A stretch of DNA of 64,000 nt from Acinetobacter sp. NIPH 298 (GCF_000369505.1 NZ_KB850055.1:868001-932000); one strand, 5' to 3'; positions 34,907-44,809 are shown, counted from the first letter of the stretch. Numbers and translations: made by a program. Notes: generated by a model not told the origin, from the letters alone.

Positions 34907-35962
34907 ATGAATGCAATTCCTTTAATTAATGTGCCGAATAAACCTTGTCATAGCCAGTTTGATGATCGAGATTGGGAAATACTGGCGCAACATTGGTATC
35001 CCGTTGCACGAGTTGAAGATGTAACTACAAAGCCTCAGCAAGTCACTTTACTTGATTTGAATATGGCGATTTATAAAACTGAAAAGGGAAATATTCATTT
35101 GGTGCGTGATATTTGCCCGCATCGCGGTGTACCGTTAAGCAAGGGATGGGTCGAAGGTGAAACGATTATTTGTCCTTATCATGGTTTGCATTTCAATGAA
35201 GACGGCAAATGCACAAAAATTCCTGCGCAACCCGATTTGACTAAAATTTCTGATCGTTTTTCCCTCACCAAATTTCCTGTGGTTTTAAAATATGGTTTGG
35301 TGTGGACCAGCATTTTAGGACGAGATGAGAGCTTGGCTAATTTCCCTGTTTTGGATACATGGGATGCGGAACAGCACCAAGCGATTTTGCCGCCGTATGT
35401 GGATATTGCAGGTTCAAGCGGTCGTCAACTTGAGGGCTTTATCGATGTGGCTCACTTCGCTTGGGTGCATCACAACGCATTTGCAGATAGAGAAAATCCT
35501 GTTGTTCCGAAATATTCAACGGAACGAACCCTTTATGGGCTACATACTGAATATTTGAGTAACGTCAGTAATTATCCACATGGGATGCAGCTTTTAGCGC
35601 CTGATGACTTTATTTGGGAACGTATTTTTGATGTCTATCCACCATTTTCAGCAGTACTCACCATCCATTTTCCTAATGATGGCGTGTTAAAAATCCTCAA
35701 TGCCTGTTGTCCTGTATCACATAACAAAACTCGTTTGTTTGTGCCTTTAACGCGAAACTTTGATACGACGGGTGATTTACAAGGCGTTTATGATTTTAAT
35801 GCGCAGATTTTTGCCGAAGATCAGGAGATGGTGGAGTCTCAGAAACCTGAAGAGTTGCCCTTAGATATTACAATGGAAGCACATTTTGAAGCAGATCGCT
35901 CTTCGACCATGTACCGTCGTATTTTGGCTGAGTGGGGCTTGAGTAAACGGTATACGGTTTAG
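34907..35962 (+). CDS. Rieske non-heme iron oxygenase, VanA-like alpha subunit
   Basis: The 351-residue protein has a Rieske [2Fe-2S] motif CPHRGVPLSKG followed by CPYHGLHF (residues about 73-95). It also has a mononuclear iron site in EGFIDVAHFAWVHHNAF near residue 180. Length and motifs fit single-component-type oxygenases such as VanA and O- or N-demethylases. No reductase gene is adjacent, so it must borrow one. The substrate is unknown. Neighbouring purine genes make a methylated purine or related ring compound conceivable, but that is inference. Confidence 0.87.
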   Translation: MNAIPLINVPNKPCHSQFDDRDWEILAQHWYPVARVEDVTTKPQQVTLLDLNMAIYKTEKGNIHLVRDICPHRGVPLSKGWVEGETIICPYHGLHFNEDGKCTKIPAQPDLTKISDRFSLTKFPVVLKYGLVWTSILGRDESLANFPVLDTWDAEQHQAILPPYVDIAGSSGRQLEGFIDVAHFAWVHHNAFADRENPVVPKYSTERTLYGLHTEYLSNVSNYPHGMQLLAPDDFIWERIFDVYPPFSAVLTIHFPNDGVLKILNACCPVSHNKTRLFVPLTRNFDTTGDLQGVYDFNAQIFAEDQEMVESQKPEELPLDITMEAHFEADRSSTMYRRILAEWGLSKRYTV

Positions 35963-36242
35963 CTAAAATACAACCATTAAAATATTTATTTTTTAATGTT
36001 TAGGGGGTAATTCTGATGATTTATATGGGGGAACAGTAGTTGAAATGACCGTATGTTTATTAGGGGCGAGATACTGTTATTATAGATTTAGTGGAGGTTA
36101 TGCTCGTATAATTTAGTACAAAGCACTATATTTTTTATGTAATTAATATCAAATAGATGTGGCAGATTCTATCAACAAATACTGATATTGAAAGCACATA
36201 AAGACAAAGAATTTTTTTTAATATATTGAATAGTGGAAGATT

Positions 36243-36911
36243 ATGAGAGTTGTGAAATATGTATTTATACATCCTACTGTAGGTCTATGGAGCGAGTTTA
36301 AAAATAAAAGAATTCGGGATGAGGAGCGAAGTATCAGTTTCTTTCTTGGTGTTTTTATAAAAGAAAGTAAATTATCCTATGAGGAATTTGATGGTATTTT
36401 TTTTGAAGGTTCTAATATTTATGAACAGCCTATTTCTGTTCAAAATCGTTTGCTAGTAGTTCCAATTCCGATGTTGGAGCAGTCTTATCCTGATGAGATT
36501 GATCGCATTAGTATAAATGATTATTTAATTAGTTGTCTTTATGTCGGTATAAATAAAATGAAACAAGACTATAACCAGTTAACCAATTTACTTATAGCTG
36601 GTATTGAAAATTTTAAAAATGATGAATATGTTTGTAAATGGGTACATAAAAAGAAAAAACTAGGTGGATTTTTTGTGGAATTGCGATGTTATCTTGATGT
36701 ATCTGAGTTTAAGTTGAGTTTGGTTGTTTCTAGTTTAGATTCTCGAGTGATATTCGATCGAGAAGTTTTAAAAACATCGCCAAATGAATATTCGTTTAAA
36801 CATCGTTTTAAAGATGTTTTTGGTGATGGTGAAAAGTTATATATAACAGACTTTTTTAATAATAGATGGTTTGAACTTGATATTTCAAAACTAGGAAAAA
36901 ATCTTTCTTAA
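36243..36911 (+). CDS. uncharacterised AT-rich protein
   Basis: The 222-residue protein is soluble, with no signal peptide or membrane segment, and matches no family I know. Codon use and base composition are clearly more AT-rich than the flanking Rieske and hutC genes, as in the island genes from 38.8 kb on. GGAAG lies just before the ATG. The size and lone position recall immunity-type orphans, but nothing proves it. Its 5' and 3' gaps (about 280 and 275 bp) hold no other gene that I can see. Confidence 0.55.
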   Translation: MRVVKYVFIHPTVGLWSEFKNKRIRDEERSISFFLGVFIKESKLSYEEFDGIFFEGSNIYEQPISVQNRLLVVPIPMLEQSYPDEIDRISINDYLISCLYVGINKMKQDYNQLTNLLIAGIENFKNDEYVCKWVHKKKKLGGFFVELRCYLDVSEFKLSLVVSSLDSRVIFDREVLKTSPNEYSFKHRFKDVFGDGEKLYITDFFNNRWFELDISKLGKNLS

Positions 36912-37121
36912 TATTTTACTTTACAAAGGTATTTTAATAAATTTAATTAAGATCAGATACTTAACCAACAATAATACTGGATTTCAATTTACTCAAGACG
37001 ATTATTTTGTTTTTCTTATCTTCTAAAATATGGATGTATTGATCCAATCAGTTTTTAAATCAATCTAAAGTAGAAATGAAATTATATAAAACATAATTTA
37101 TCAAGTGTTAATTGTATATGC

Positions 37122-37133
37122 TTGTATATACAA
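37122..37133. promoter_or_regulatory. HutC operator before hutC
   Basis: TTGTATATACAA is a perfect dyad 54 bp before the hutC start, in the context GCTTGTATATACAAATGC. It resembles the hut operators described in enterics and pseudomonads. The same core recurs before hutU. Confidence 0.75.
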
Positions 37134-37187
37134 ATGCGATTCATTCATTATACAATAACTTAGCATATATTGTATGAGTTTTAGCCA

Positions 37188-37940
37188 ATGTCAAGAACGT
37201 CCAAGCAAACCGATTTGGATTTATCACTCGCAGAAGATAGTCCTGTCCCTTTGTATTTGCGTGTGAAACAAATGATTTCACAAAAAATCTATGAAGGCAC
37301 ATGGACGGTAAATAAAAAAATTCCTTCAGAAAGTGAATTGGTGAATTTACTTGGTTGTAGCCGTATGACCATTAACCGAGCTTTACGAGAGCTGACCAGT
37401 GAAGGTTTATTGGTGCGTATACAAGGGGTCGGTTCTTTTGTAGCAGAAGGGCAAGGTCGCACCGCGCTTTTTCATGTCAATAATATTGCAGAAGAAATTC
37501 TTGCTCGAAATCATAAACATCGTGCTGAAGTATTGGTATTAGAACAGATTCAGGCAAATGCTGAACAAAGTGCACTCATGCAAATGCGTGAAGGGCAAAA
37601 GCTCTTTCATTCGATTATCGTACATTATGAAAATGATGTGCCTGTGCAAATCGAAGACCGTTTGGTTGATCCGACACTCATCCCAGATTATTTAGCGCAA
37701 GACTTTAGCAGCATTACACCAAATGCTTATTTGATGTCAAAAGCACCTGTAACCGAAGGTGAGCACGTAGTAACAGCGGTACTTGGCTCAGCACAAGAAT
37801 GTAAATGGTTGAAGATTAATAAGACCGAGCCTTGCTTATTGATTCGCCGTCGAACTTGGTCGAATAAACAATTGATTTCCAGTGCGCGTTTGATTTATCC
37901 GGGTAGTCGTTATTATCTGGAAGGTAAATTTACGCAATGA
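37188..37940 (+). CDS. hutC: histidine utilization repressor HutC
   Basis: The 250-residue protein is a GntR regulator of the UTRA subfamily. It has a winged helix (SESELVNLLGCSRMTINRALRELTSEG region, residues about 45-70) and a C-terminal UTRA ligand domain ending PGSRYYLEGKF, as in HutC. HutC senses urocanate and represses hut genes. Its own promoter holds a TTGTATATACAA site. The remaining hut genes start 7 kb downstream because an RHS island lies in the position of hutD. The hutC stop overlaps the start codon of the hutD remnant. Confidence 0.92.
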   Translation: MSRTSKQTDLDLSLAEDSPVPLYLRVKQMISQKIYEGTWTVNKKIPSESELVNLLGCSRMTINRALRELTSEGLLVRIQGVGSFVAEGQGRTALFHVNNIAEEILARNHKHRAEVLVLEQIQANAEQSALMQMREGQKLFHSIIVHYENDVPVQIEDRLVDPTLIPDYLAQDFSSITPNAYLMSKAPVTEGEHVVTAVLGSAQECKWLKINKTEPCLLIRRRTWSNKQLISSARLIYPGSRYYLEGKFTQ

Positions 37941-38148
37941 TTGAGCAGTTAACGACAGCACATTATAAAAAAATGCGATGAAAAATGGTGCAGGCTATAC
38001 GATTAAATATTTCACATTATGGAAAATTGATCAGACTGGAACACTGCATTTTTTTGAAAATTTAATGTGTAAATCAACTATGTTAAATTATTCCACAACC
38101 ATATCGTTGAGACAGCGATATGGATTCATCAATTTGAGAAAATCATAA
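37937..38148 (+). pseudogene. hutD: hutD 5' remnant
   Basis: The ATG at 37937 overlaps the hutC stop and encodes MIEQLTTAHYKKM, then a one-base deletion shifts the frame. From 37981 the shifted frame reads KNGAGYTI, which with the expected preceding Trp gives the HutD/Ves motif WKNGxGxT. Further on, IDQTGTLHFFENL resembles the next conserved HutD stretch. The frame ends at 38146-38148. The remaining part of the protein appears at about 44446-44758, on the other side of the RHS island. HutD is a cupin-like protein linked to histidine catabolism. Confidence 0.78.
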
Positions 38149-38812
38149 GTTTTGATTAACGATCTGCTATTGAAACACATCGTATTGTACTCAGTTTGTC
38201 ACCCGAAATTTGTCGCTATTTTCTATAATTATAAGAAAGGTCTGAGTTTAACTTTGCTTTGTTAGGCATATTTTTATAAGAATAATGAAATATTTTATTT
38301 ACTCACCAAATTGGCTAGAAAACACCTAATAGATGCTTTAAGTGTATTTTTCTTATATTTAACTGAAGCAGTTGATATAAGCTATTTTTTAGATTTTTAG
38401 ATTTTTAGATTTTTAGATTTTTAGATTTTTAGATTTTTAGATTTAAGAGTTTTCCTGTTAATTATATTAAATAAAGTTTTTAGTTTGTCTTAATTTAAGG
38501 TGGTTCTAGTTTTTGTAACGGAATCTTTGAGAATTATATTTATGCATTACCCTCTAAGCATGTGGCATGTATAGATCAAAAAAAGATGATACATCTGAAA
38601 ATGTGTAATTTAGAGAAAAGGACTAATTCTTTTTTCATATGCGAATGCCTATGCTAAATTTTTAGAATTCAAAAATGAAAAGACATAAAACAATTTTTAT
38701 TTTATTTTTAAATTAGCAATTATTTTAGTTGATGAGGATATTTTTATACAAATCGCTCTAGTATAATAATGCGGATTTTAATCTGTTTTAAAATCATTAA
38801 TGGAGATAAAAA
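38149..38812. other. AT-rich left part of the RHS island, no gene
   Basis: No coding frame longer than a few dozen codons with support is visible. The stretch contains the 8-bp tandem repeat at 38391-38444 and the upstream region of the small lipoprotein gene. The left edge of the inserted DNA should lie here, but I see no transposase, inverted repeat or target duplication. Confidence 0.5.
38391..38444. repeat. 8-bp tandem repeat, six copies plus a partial
   Basis: The unit AGATTTTT is repeated six times in perfect register from 38391 to 38438, followed by a partial AGATTT. It is non-coding and could vary in copy number by slippage. Confidence 0.9.
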
Positions 38813-38977
38813 ATGAAAAAACATACATTACCGCTTGTTTTCATACTTTTAATGTTACAGGTAGGCTGTAAAGACGATAATCAATCTTCATCTGAGCAAG
38901 GACATAGCGGACCAGCTATTGATGTGCAAAGAGATATGAAAACCTCACCACAAGTAATCAACCATACGGAACAATAA
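38813..38977 (+). CDS. small lipoprotein (54 residues)
   Basis: The short frame starts ATG 38813 with GGAG about nine bases upstream. It encodes a lipoprotein signal (PLVFILLMLQVGC, lipobox LQVGC at about residue 19) and a hydrophilic tail of 35 residues. No family is recognised. It lies 69 bp before the RHS gene and probably belongs to the same island; small lipoproteins beside secreted RHS proteins could aid export or surface attachment, but that is inference. The TAA at 38975 ends it. Confidence 0.65.
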   Translation: MKKHTLPLVFILLMLQVGCKDDNQSSSEQGHSGPAIDVQRDMKTSPQVINHTEQ

Positions 38978-39046
38978 TACCGTATTAGCTAAACCTATTA
39001 ATAATCAATATTTAAAAAATTATTAATGAATAAATTTGGACATGTA

Positions 39047-42000
39047 ATGAAAAATATAATTTCCTTAATAATGGGGTTATTTGTCCAGCTATGCTACACA
39101 ATTTCCTATGCAGCACCAACTACAAATGGTGATGCTGTATCACAAGCATATGCTGTTAGTAACTCTTTAAAGATTCAAGAAAATGTTCCTGGAATAAGTT
39201 TGATTGGTGGTCAAATTACTCACGGCCAAACATTGATTTCAGGAAAGCTACCTTATGCTATCTCTTATGTTGGGTCCGTACGGAATAGCTTATCTGCTTC
39301 CAATGATTATTTTGATCAATTTCTAACAACTGGTGGTTGGACAGATAATTACCAAAATAGTGTACGTTTTTATAGTGCTGGTATTACTTCAAATCCAAAA
39401 CTAGGCTATTACGCTATCCGTTTACCAGGGTCAAGACAAGATATTTGGTTAAACAATACAAATCGAACTTTATGTAAAGGTGGCGCACTTAGAGCTTATT
39501 CTTCTGATGTATTGGGGAATCTTGCTTTCCAAAATGGAGCAAATTTAGTTTGGTCATGCGAAACACACGGATATCAATTTACTGAGAACAGTAATGGTAG
39601 TATCACTATAAATTATCGTGGGACGATATTTACTACAACAACCAGTCAGGTGGCTCAATCTGGCACTGGTTATTACCGTATTGCTAGTGTACAACAACCA
39701 CAAGGGAGTAAACTAACGTTTAGTTATGACAGTGGGCTGAACATGCTTTCAGTTGCAGATGGTCGTAATAACAAATTAACTTTTACACGGACATAGCACC
39801 GTGACTTATACCATGGTTCCTAAACCAAAAATTAAAGTTAGTGAATCAGGTCAGCAATATAATGATGACGGTGAAAGTGATATCAATATTTCGGGTTCTT
39901 TTCCTGCACTCACTGTAGAAGGTCAATTACCAAGAACTATTACGATGCATAGCTGGTATGATTTCATGCCAAAAGTCTTGATGCAAAATGGTTTAGAAAT
40001 TACTCAAAATATTGATGTCTCTGCACGACCAATTAGCATCAGTTATTATGCTCCAGGATTAGCGATTAAAAAAACAACTTATATAGTTATGGAACACTGA
40101 CCAATGGTGCAACCAATCCATATCTTGTACCCACTATAGTAACAACGCCATATTTAACTATTACTAATCAGGTAAATATAAATGGTCAGATCATTAAGCA
40201 GACTCAAGTTTCATCACAAGGAGGAAGCACAACAAAAGTTACAGATTTTGCATTCTATACAGATACAACTAAACCAGAATATGGTCTAGTTAGCAGTGTA
40301 GATGGACCAAGAGCTGGAACAGCAGATAAAATAACTTATAGTTATGACATATATGGGAATTTAGTAAGCGAATCACAGACCGTAAATAGTGCAACTCGTA
40401 CTACTCAATATCTTAGCCATAATAACTTTGCTCAACCTGAAAGAATTATGTACCCAACAGGTTTAGTTGAACAATATAGCTATAATGTTGATGGAACTTT
40501 AAAAAGCATAATCACTGGTGTAGGTGGCTCAACAGGTACAATTACAGGACAAACGACCACATATGCATATAACACACTCAGACAAAAAATAAGCGAAACC
40601 AATCCTGATGGAGAAACCACACTTTTCACTTATGACACAGTTGGACGTTTAACCCAAACTACTTTACCAAATGGAAATCGAATTCAGAAAACTTATTATC
40701 CTATAGGTGAATTAGAAAGCGAGAAGAGCCTTTCAAGCACAGGAGTCGTTGCTAATCAAGTTTATCAAACTCTAGATGTAAATGGTCGAGTAAGCAAAAC
40801 ACGACAAGGTAGTATGGGGACTAGACTATTTACGTTGTTTATTTATGACATTAACGGTAACGTGATTCAAAGTACCAGTTCAGAAGGGATTATTAAAAAG
40901 TGGAGCTATGATGGTTACAATCGTTTAATAAGCCATACAGATGGTGAAGGAAATGCAGATAAAAAACTCTATGATTTACACGATAATATTACTTCTTCTA
41001 GAGATGCATTAAATGCTGGAAGTAGCTCATTTCGATACAGAAACGGAAGTACTTTAACTGAGGAGGTAAATAGTGATTATGGTATCAAAACCTACGACTA
41101 TAATGAATCAGACCAACTCACACAAAGAATACAGGGAGATCGAAAATGTAACTATAATAACCTAGATGAATTAGGGCGTTACAGTGCATTTGTATGTACA
41201 GCAAGGAACGGTACAACTGCAAATGAATACCAAGTTAATGATAATTACAGCTATGATCAGAGCAGATATGGACGCTTAGATCAAGTCACGGGCTTACATA
41301 ACTATGATGTTGATACAACTTATAGCTATGATGCTTATGACCGAATCACACAAAAAGCAACTGTTAATCATTTGTTTAATCGATATGCGGCTAAAACTGG
41401 ACAAACACTCAATGTAAATTATAACTATACGTTAGCAGGTAAGCCAACATCGATGACTTTACCTTCAGGTCGAAATATTCTTATAGTTATTCGACGAATG
41501 GGATGTTGAGCAGCATTAACCTAAATGGCAGTGCTCTTATTAGAAATATTAGTTATGACGGTACAAATCGAGTCACTGGCTGGAAATGGGGGGCTTCAAG
41601 TAATGCGAACTATGAACAACGTTATAATAATGATGGTTTGATCTTTCACCATAGCAATCGAGATAATTCTAACATTGTGAATTATTCATTGACATATACT
41701 TATGATAAAGATGGTCGAATTATCCAGCTGTCTCGTAATAATGGAACTAAAGACAATTATGTTTATGATAAAGTTGATCGTTTGATCAGTGAAAGTCGAA
41801 TGACTGGAACGACTTCAATTTATAGTGTTAGTTACACGTATGACAAAAATGGTAATCGAACTGGATTGAATACAACTGGTCAACATATGCAACCAGCCGC
41901 AAGTGTTACTTATAGTTATAGCTGGAATAGGCTCAACAACATAATAAAAGCTGGTGTAGCACAGAGTATTAGTCATACTGCAAATGCAGAAATTAATAAC

Positions 42001-43212
42001 TTTGGGTCATATATACCGACTTACGACAATGGTGGGCGACGTAAACTAGAAAGCTCTAGTGCGGATAGTTATTCGATGAACTACAACCATAAAAATGAGC
42101 GTAGTTTTAGAGGTAAAATCGTAAATGGTAAAGTAGTTGCAATGACTCAGTTTATTTACGATGAACAAAGTCGTTTAATTAGTGAGTTTGATAAAAATGG
42201 TGTACAGGTAGAATATATTTGGTTTGGTGACAAACCAATTGTAGCGATTTATGGCAATGGTACAACGACCAAAATTTACTACATTATCACAGATGCGCAA
42301 AATACACCTCGTCGTTTGATTGATAGTAATACGAATCAGGTTGCGTGGGCATGGGACAGTACCGCATTTGGTTTGGGTGATCCTGAAGGTACTATTACGT
42401 TCAATTTACGTTTTCCAGGTCAGTATTACGATGTAGGCACAAACCAATTCTACAACCACAATCGTTATTACAATCCTGAGCTTGGCAGATATATGGAAGC
42501 TGATCCAATTGGGCTTGAAGGTGGCTTAAATCCGTATGCGTATGCAGGTAGTAGTCCTTTGATGAATGTTGATCCGAGTGGGTTGGATTTTCAAAAATTG
42601 TCAAATTGGGATATGTCAAATGTAATAACTTCACAAGCAAGTCTTTTTGCTAGCTTACCTAAAGATTATTTTAGAGGAGATTTTCCGACTGTTGCTCAAG
42701 CAAATGCAAACCTAATATTTAATGGTGGTTCAGGACGAGATTTGAATGTAAATGCAAGTCGATTAATGGTAGAACCAAATGGTTCTGGTCAATGGGGCAT
42801 AACGAGTTCAGGAAATACCACTTTAGGTGTTAGAGTTACGGGTTACCGAAATGATTTTGGAAACTGGATCTCATCAAAATGGAGTACTATACCTAGTAAT
42901 CAGGATAGAGGTTATTGGGTCTATGGCGAGTTAACTATGAGTTCAAATGGAAAATTGTATTCCGATACATATAATTTTGAACAACACAAGCATAAAGACC
43001 TTTTTAATAATAATTCAGGCTTTATCTCGACTTATGTATCAAATAGTTTAAATGCAGGAAGGAATTTATTAACTGAAATAGGTGCTGAAAATGCAGGAGG
43101 GATTAAATCATTCGATATTAAATCTGGAGTATTTAAAATCGATGACGGCTATAAAATTAATTTCTTCAATAAACCTTATTGTCCATCTTGTCCAATCCCA
43201 TCAATGAGATAG
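39047..43212 (+). pseudogene. secreted RHS/YD-repeat protein with polymorphic C-terminus, frameshifted
   Basis: The gene encodes a Sec signal (SLIMGLFVQLCYTISYA) followed by an RHS protein with many YD-type repeats (TYSYDAYDRIT, YTYDKDGRI, YTYDKNGNRTG). It ends with the RHS core boundary: YYNPELGRYMEADPIGL, then NPYAYAGSSP and DPSGL at 42571-42585. About 208 variable residues follow. The frame breaks three times: near 39796, near 40095 (an apparent extra two bases in CTTATATAGTTATGG), and near 41500. Translation resumes cleanly in another frame each time. The intact protein would be about 1,385 residues. Many clean neighbours argue against sequencing error. An ATG at 39026 is an alternative start. 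Confidence 0.82.
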
Positions 43213-43216
43213 AGTT

Positions 43217-43711
43217 ATGAAAAAATTTTATTTATACTTATTCTTATGTGTTACTTTATGCTCTTGTGAAAGTGATTGGAAAGCTAAGATTGGAATTGGT
43301 TGTTTTATGGATGGTAAACTCTGTTTTGAGTATTTTGATTATTCAAACTCTTATGAGAAATATCTAATACTAATATCAAATGATATTAAATATAGAGTTG
43401 AAGTAGGTGGAAATTGGTCTAATTGGTTGGACTGTCAAGCTATTGATACTAAGAGGACAATTTGTTCTTTACAACAGTTAAATATTTCAATGGATAAGCT
43501 TAGGGATGATTGTAAAGGAAAACTTGATATTAAGAAATATCCTAAAGATTATTGGGTATTGAGATATTATTCAATAGATTATCATATTGATAATAAGCCA
43601 CCTTATTCAATTAATGAAATTAATGAACAATATGTTGAGCGTATTGGTTTAAGAAAATGGATGAATACACAATCTATTAATGATAAACAGGAAATACTCT
43701 GTCCGAACTAA
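43217..43711 (+). CDS. lipoprotein, candidate immunity protein for the RHS C-terminus
   Basis: The 164-residue protein begins with a lipoprotein signal (LYLFLCVTLCSC) and starts four bases after the RHS stop. This is the usual place for the immunity gene of a polymorphic RHS toxin. A lipid anchor would place it in the periplasm, so the matching toxin should act there. I recognise no family. The gene is AT-rich, contains several Cys and Trp residues after the anchor, and ends before a terminator at 43726. The immunity role is inferred from position only. Confidence 0.6.
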   Translation: MKKFYLYLFLCVTLCSCESDWKAKIGIGCFMDGKLCFEYFDYSNSYEKYLILISNDIKYRVEVGGNWSNWLDCQAIDTKRTICSLQQLNISMDKLRDDCKGKLDIKKYPKDYWVLRYYSIDYHIDNKPPYSINEINEQYVERIGLRKWMNTQSINDKQEILCPN

Positions 43712-43725
43712 ATAAATGTTTGTCG

Positions 43726-43761
43726 AAACCAATTATTCACCTGTGAGTGATTGGTTTTTTT
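43726..43761 (+). terminator. terminator after the candidate immunity gene
   Basis: AAACCAAT (43726-43733) pairs with ATTGGTTT (43750-43757), with CAC/GTG inside, and a T-run follows. The outer arms are the same as those of the terminator at 44355. Confidence 0.78.
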
Positions 43762-43787
43762 ATTTTCATAACTCAGAGTTAGAGTGT

Positions 43788-43817
43788 TATATGGAGCCTG
43801 ACCCTGAGCAAGTTTAA
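43788..43817 (+). other. RHS core scar before the orphan cassette
   Basis: One frame reads YMEPDPEQV then stop. It echoes the YMEADPIGL of the RHS core at about 42490. Such short core remnants mark displaced RHS C-terminal cassettes. The match is only six residues, so this is tentative. Confidence 0.45.
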
Positions 43818-43847
43818 AGCACTGCTTTAAACAAGGATGAAATCGAA

Positions 43848-44342
43848 ATGATTAAAGAGTCTAATTTAATTGAGAGTGGTTATAAATTAGTTTATAACCT
43901 TAAAGAGTATTTGTTGGTAAATCAAGATTGGATTGATGGTGCGCAAGAGGTTACTCTTGATCAAAATAGTACAGCAGGATTGAAAGGTAATTATGGATTA
44001 TTTGGTTCTGATGAATGGTGGGAAAATATTGAGAATGGTAATATTGAAACATATGTAATTAGTGGAACTATAATTGGATTAAATGAAGAAAATCCATTTA
44101 TGGAAGCGAATAAAGTAACAACGGTTAAGATCGATAATGAGGAAAGAGAAATATATGGTGGAGTTGTATTTACAAATGAAGAAATAGAGATTAGATATAG
44201 AAATCTATATAAGGTAGGTAATAAAATAGTTACCTTTTATGTTTTGGATGAATTGAAAGAAGATGACACATGGAATGATGTCATTGAAGGAAGGCTAGGA
44301 ATATTGCCTTTAATTAATAAAATATACATTAAAGAATTTTAA
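43848..44342 (+). CDS. small acidic protein, possible orphan immunity protein
   Basis: The 164-residue cytoplasmic-type protein has no signal peptide and is acidic, with aromatic patches (GSDEWWENIENGN). I do not recognise the family. It lies after an RHS-core scar and between two terminators with matching arms, so it may be an immunity gene left from an older RHS toxin cassette. AAGGA lies about 10 bases before the ATG. Composition is AT-rich like the rest of the island. Confidence 0.55.
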   Translation: MIKESNLIESGYKLVYNLKEYLLVNQDWIDGAQEVTLDQNSTAGLKGNYGLFGSDEWWENIENGNIETYVISGTIIGLNEENPFMEANKVTTVKIDNEEREIYGGVVFTNEEIEIRYRNLYKVGNKIVTFYVLDELKEDDTWNDVIEGRLGILPLINKIYIKEF

Positions 44343-44354
44343 TTTTTTTAATTT

Positions 44355-44388
44355 AAACCAATTGCTCATCCGTGAGTAATTGGTTTTT
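44355..44388 (+). terminator. terminator after the orphan cassette
   Basis: AAACCAATTGCTCA (44355-44368) pairs with TGAGTAATTGGTTT (44373-44386) through one wobble around TCCG, followed by T residues. It shares its outer arms with the terminator at 43726. Confidence 0.85.
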
Positions 44389-44445
44389 ATTTTGACATGT
44401 GAAAGACGAATCTGTATTCAGTTGTGTGTGCTATTGGATTTCAAA

Positions 44446-44758
44446 TTAGATAAGGAAATGTAATGCATCACCTTGTAGGCAAATTCGGGACTTCAACCTG
44501 ATTTATGGCTCGCAAAAATATCATGCGCGTTATCAGTAGATTGTTGAGTCCACAATCTCAGAAATATTTAGTTCCGCCGATTTAATCTTTATTTTTAATC
44601 AAAGCCTTGAATTGTTAGAAATTGAAATTGATCAACAGGTTTTTTATTTGGAGCATCAAGAAAGTCTAAAAATTCAGTATGAAAAATTGTTGAAATTTAT
44701 TGTATTGAGAGCATCACTTTTGAAGCAAACTTGTCTAATCGAACTGAAAAAAGTCTAA
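44446..44758 (+). pseudogene. hutD: hutD 3' remnant
   Basis: From about 44452 one frame reads GNVMHHLVGK, then after a frame change the text reads RDFNLIYGSQKYHARYQ (from 44486). This is the conserved HutD DFNLM-type motif. A TAG follows, but the same frame continues through SSADLIFIFNQ to CLIELKKV and a stop at 44756-44758. The right-hand part of hutD is thus present but broken by a frameshift and a nonsense codon. It sits just before the hutU promoter, as expected if the island separated hutD in two. The left limit is approximate. Confidence 0.78.
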
Positions 44759-44775
44759 TTTATTCTCTTTTTATT

Positions 44776-44809
44776 AAACCCATACAAATTGTAGTTGTAT
44801 GGGTTTTTT
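44776..44809 (+). terminator. terminator after the hutD remnant
   Basis: AAACCCATACAA (44776-44787) pairs with TTGTATGGGTTT (44795-44806), followed by TTT. It would stop transcripts coming from hutC or the island before hutU. Confidence 0.88.

Noticed and set aside
38391..38444. CRISPR array
   Set aside because: The unit is 8 bp with no spacers, and no cas genes are nearby; it is a simple tandem repeat.
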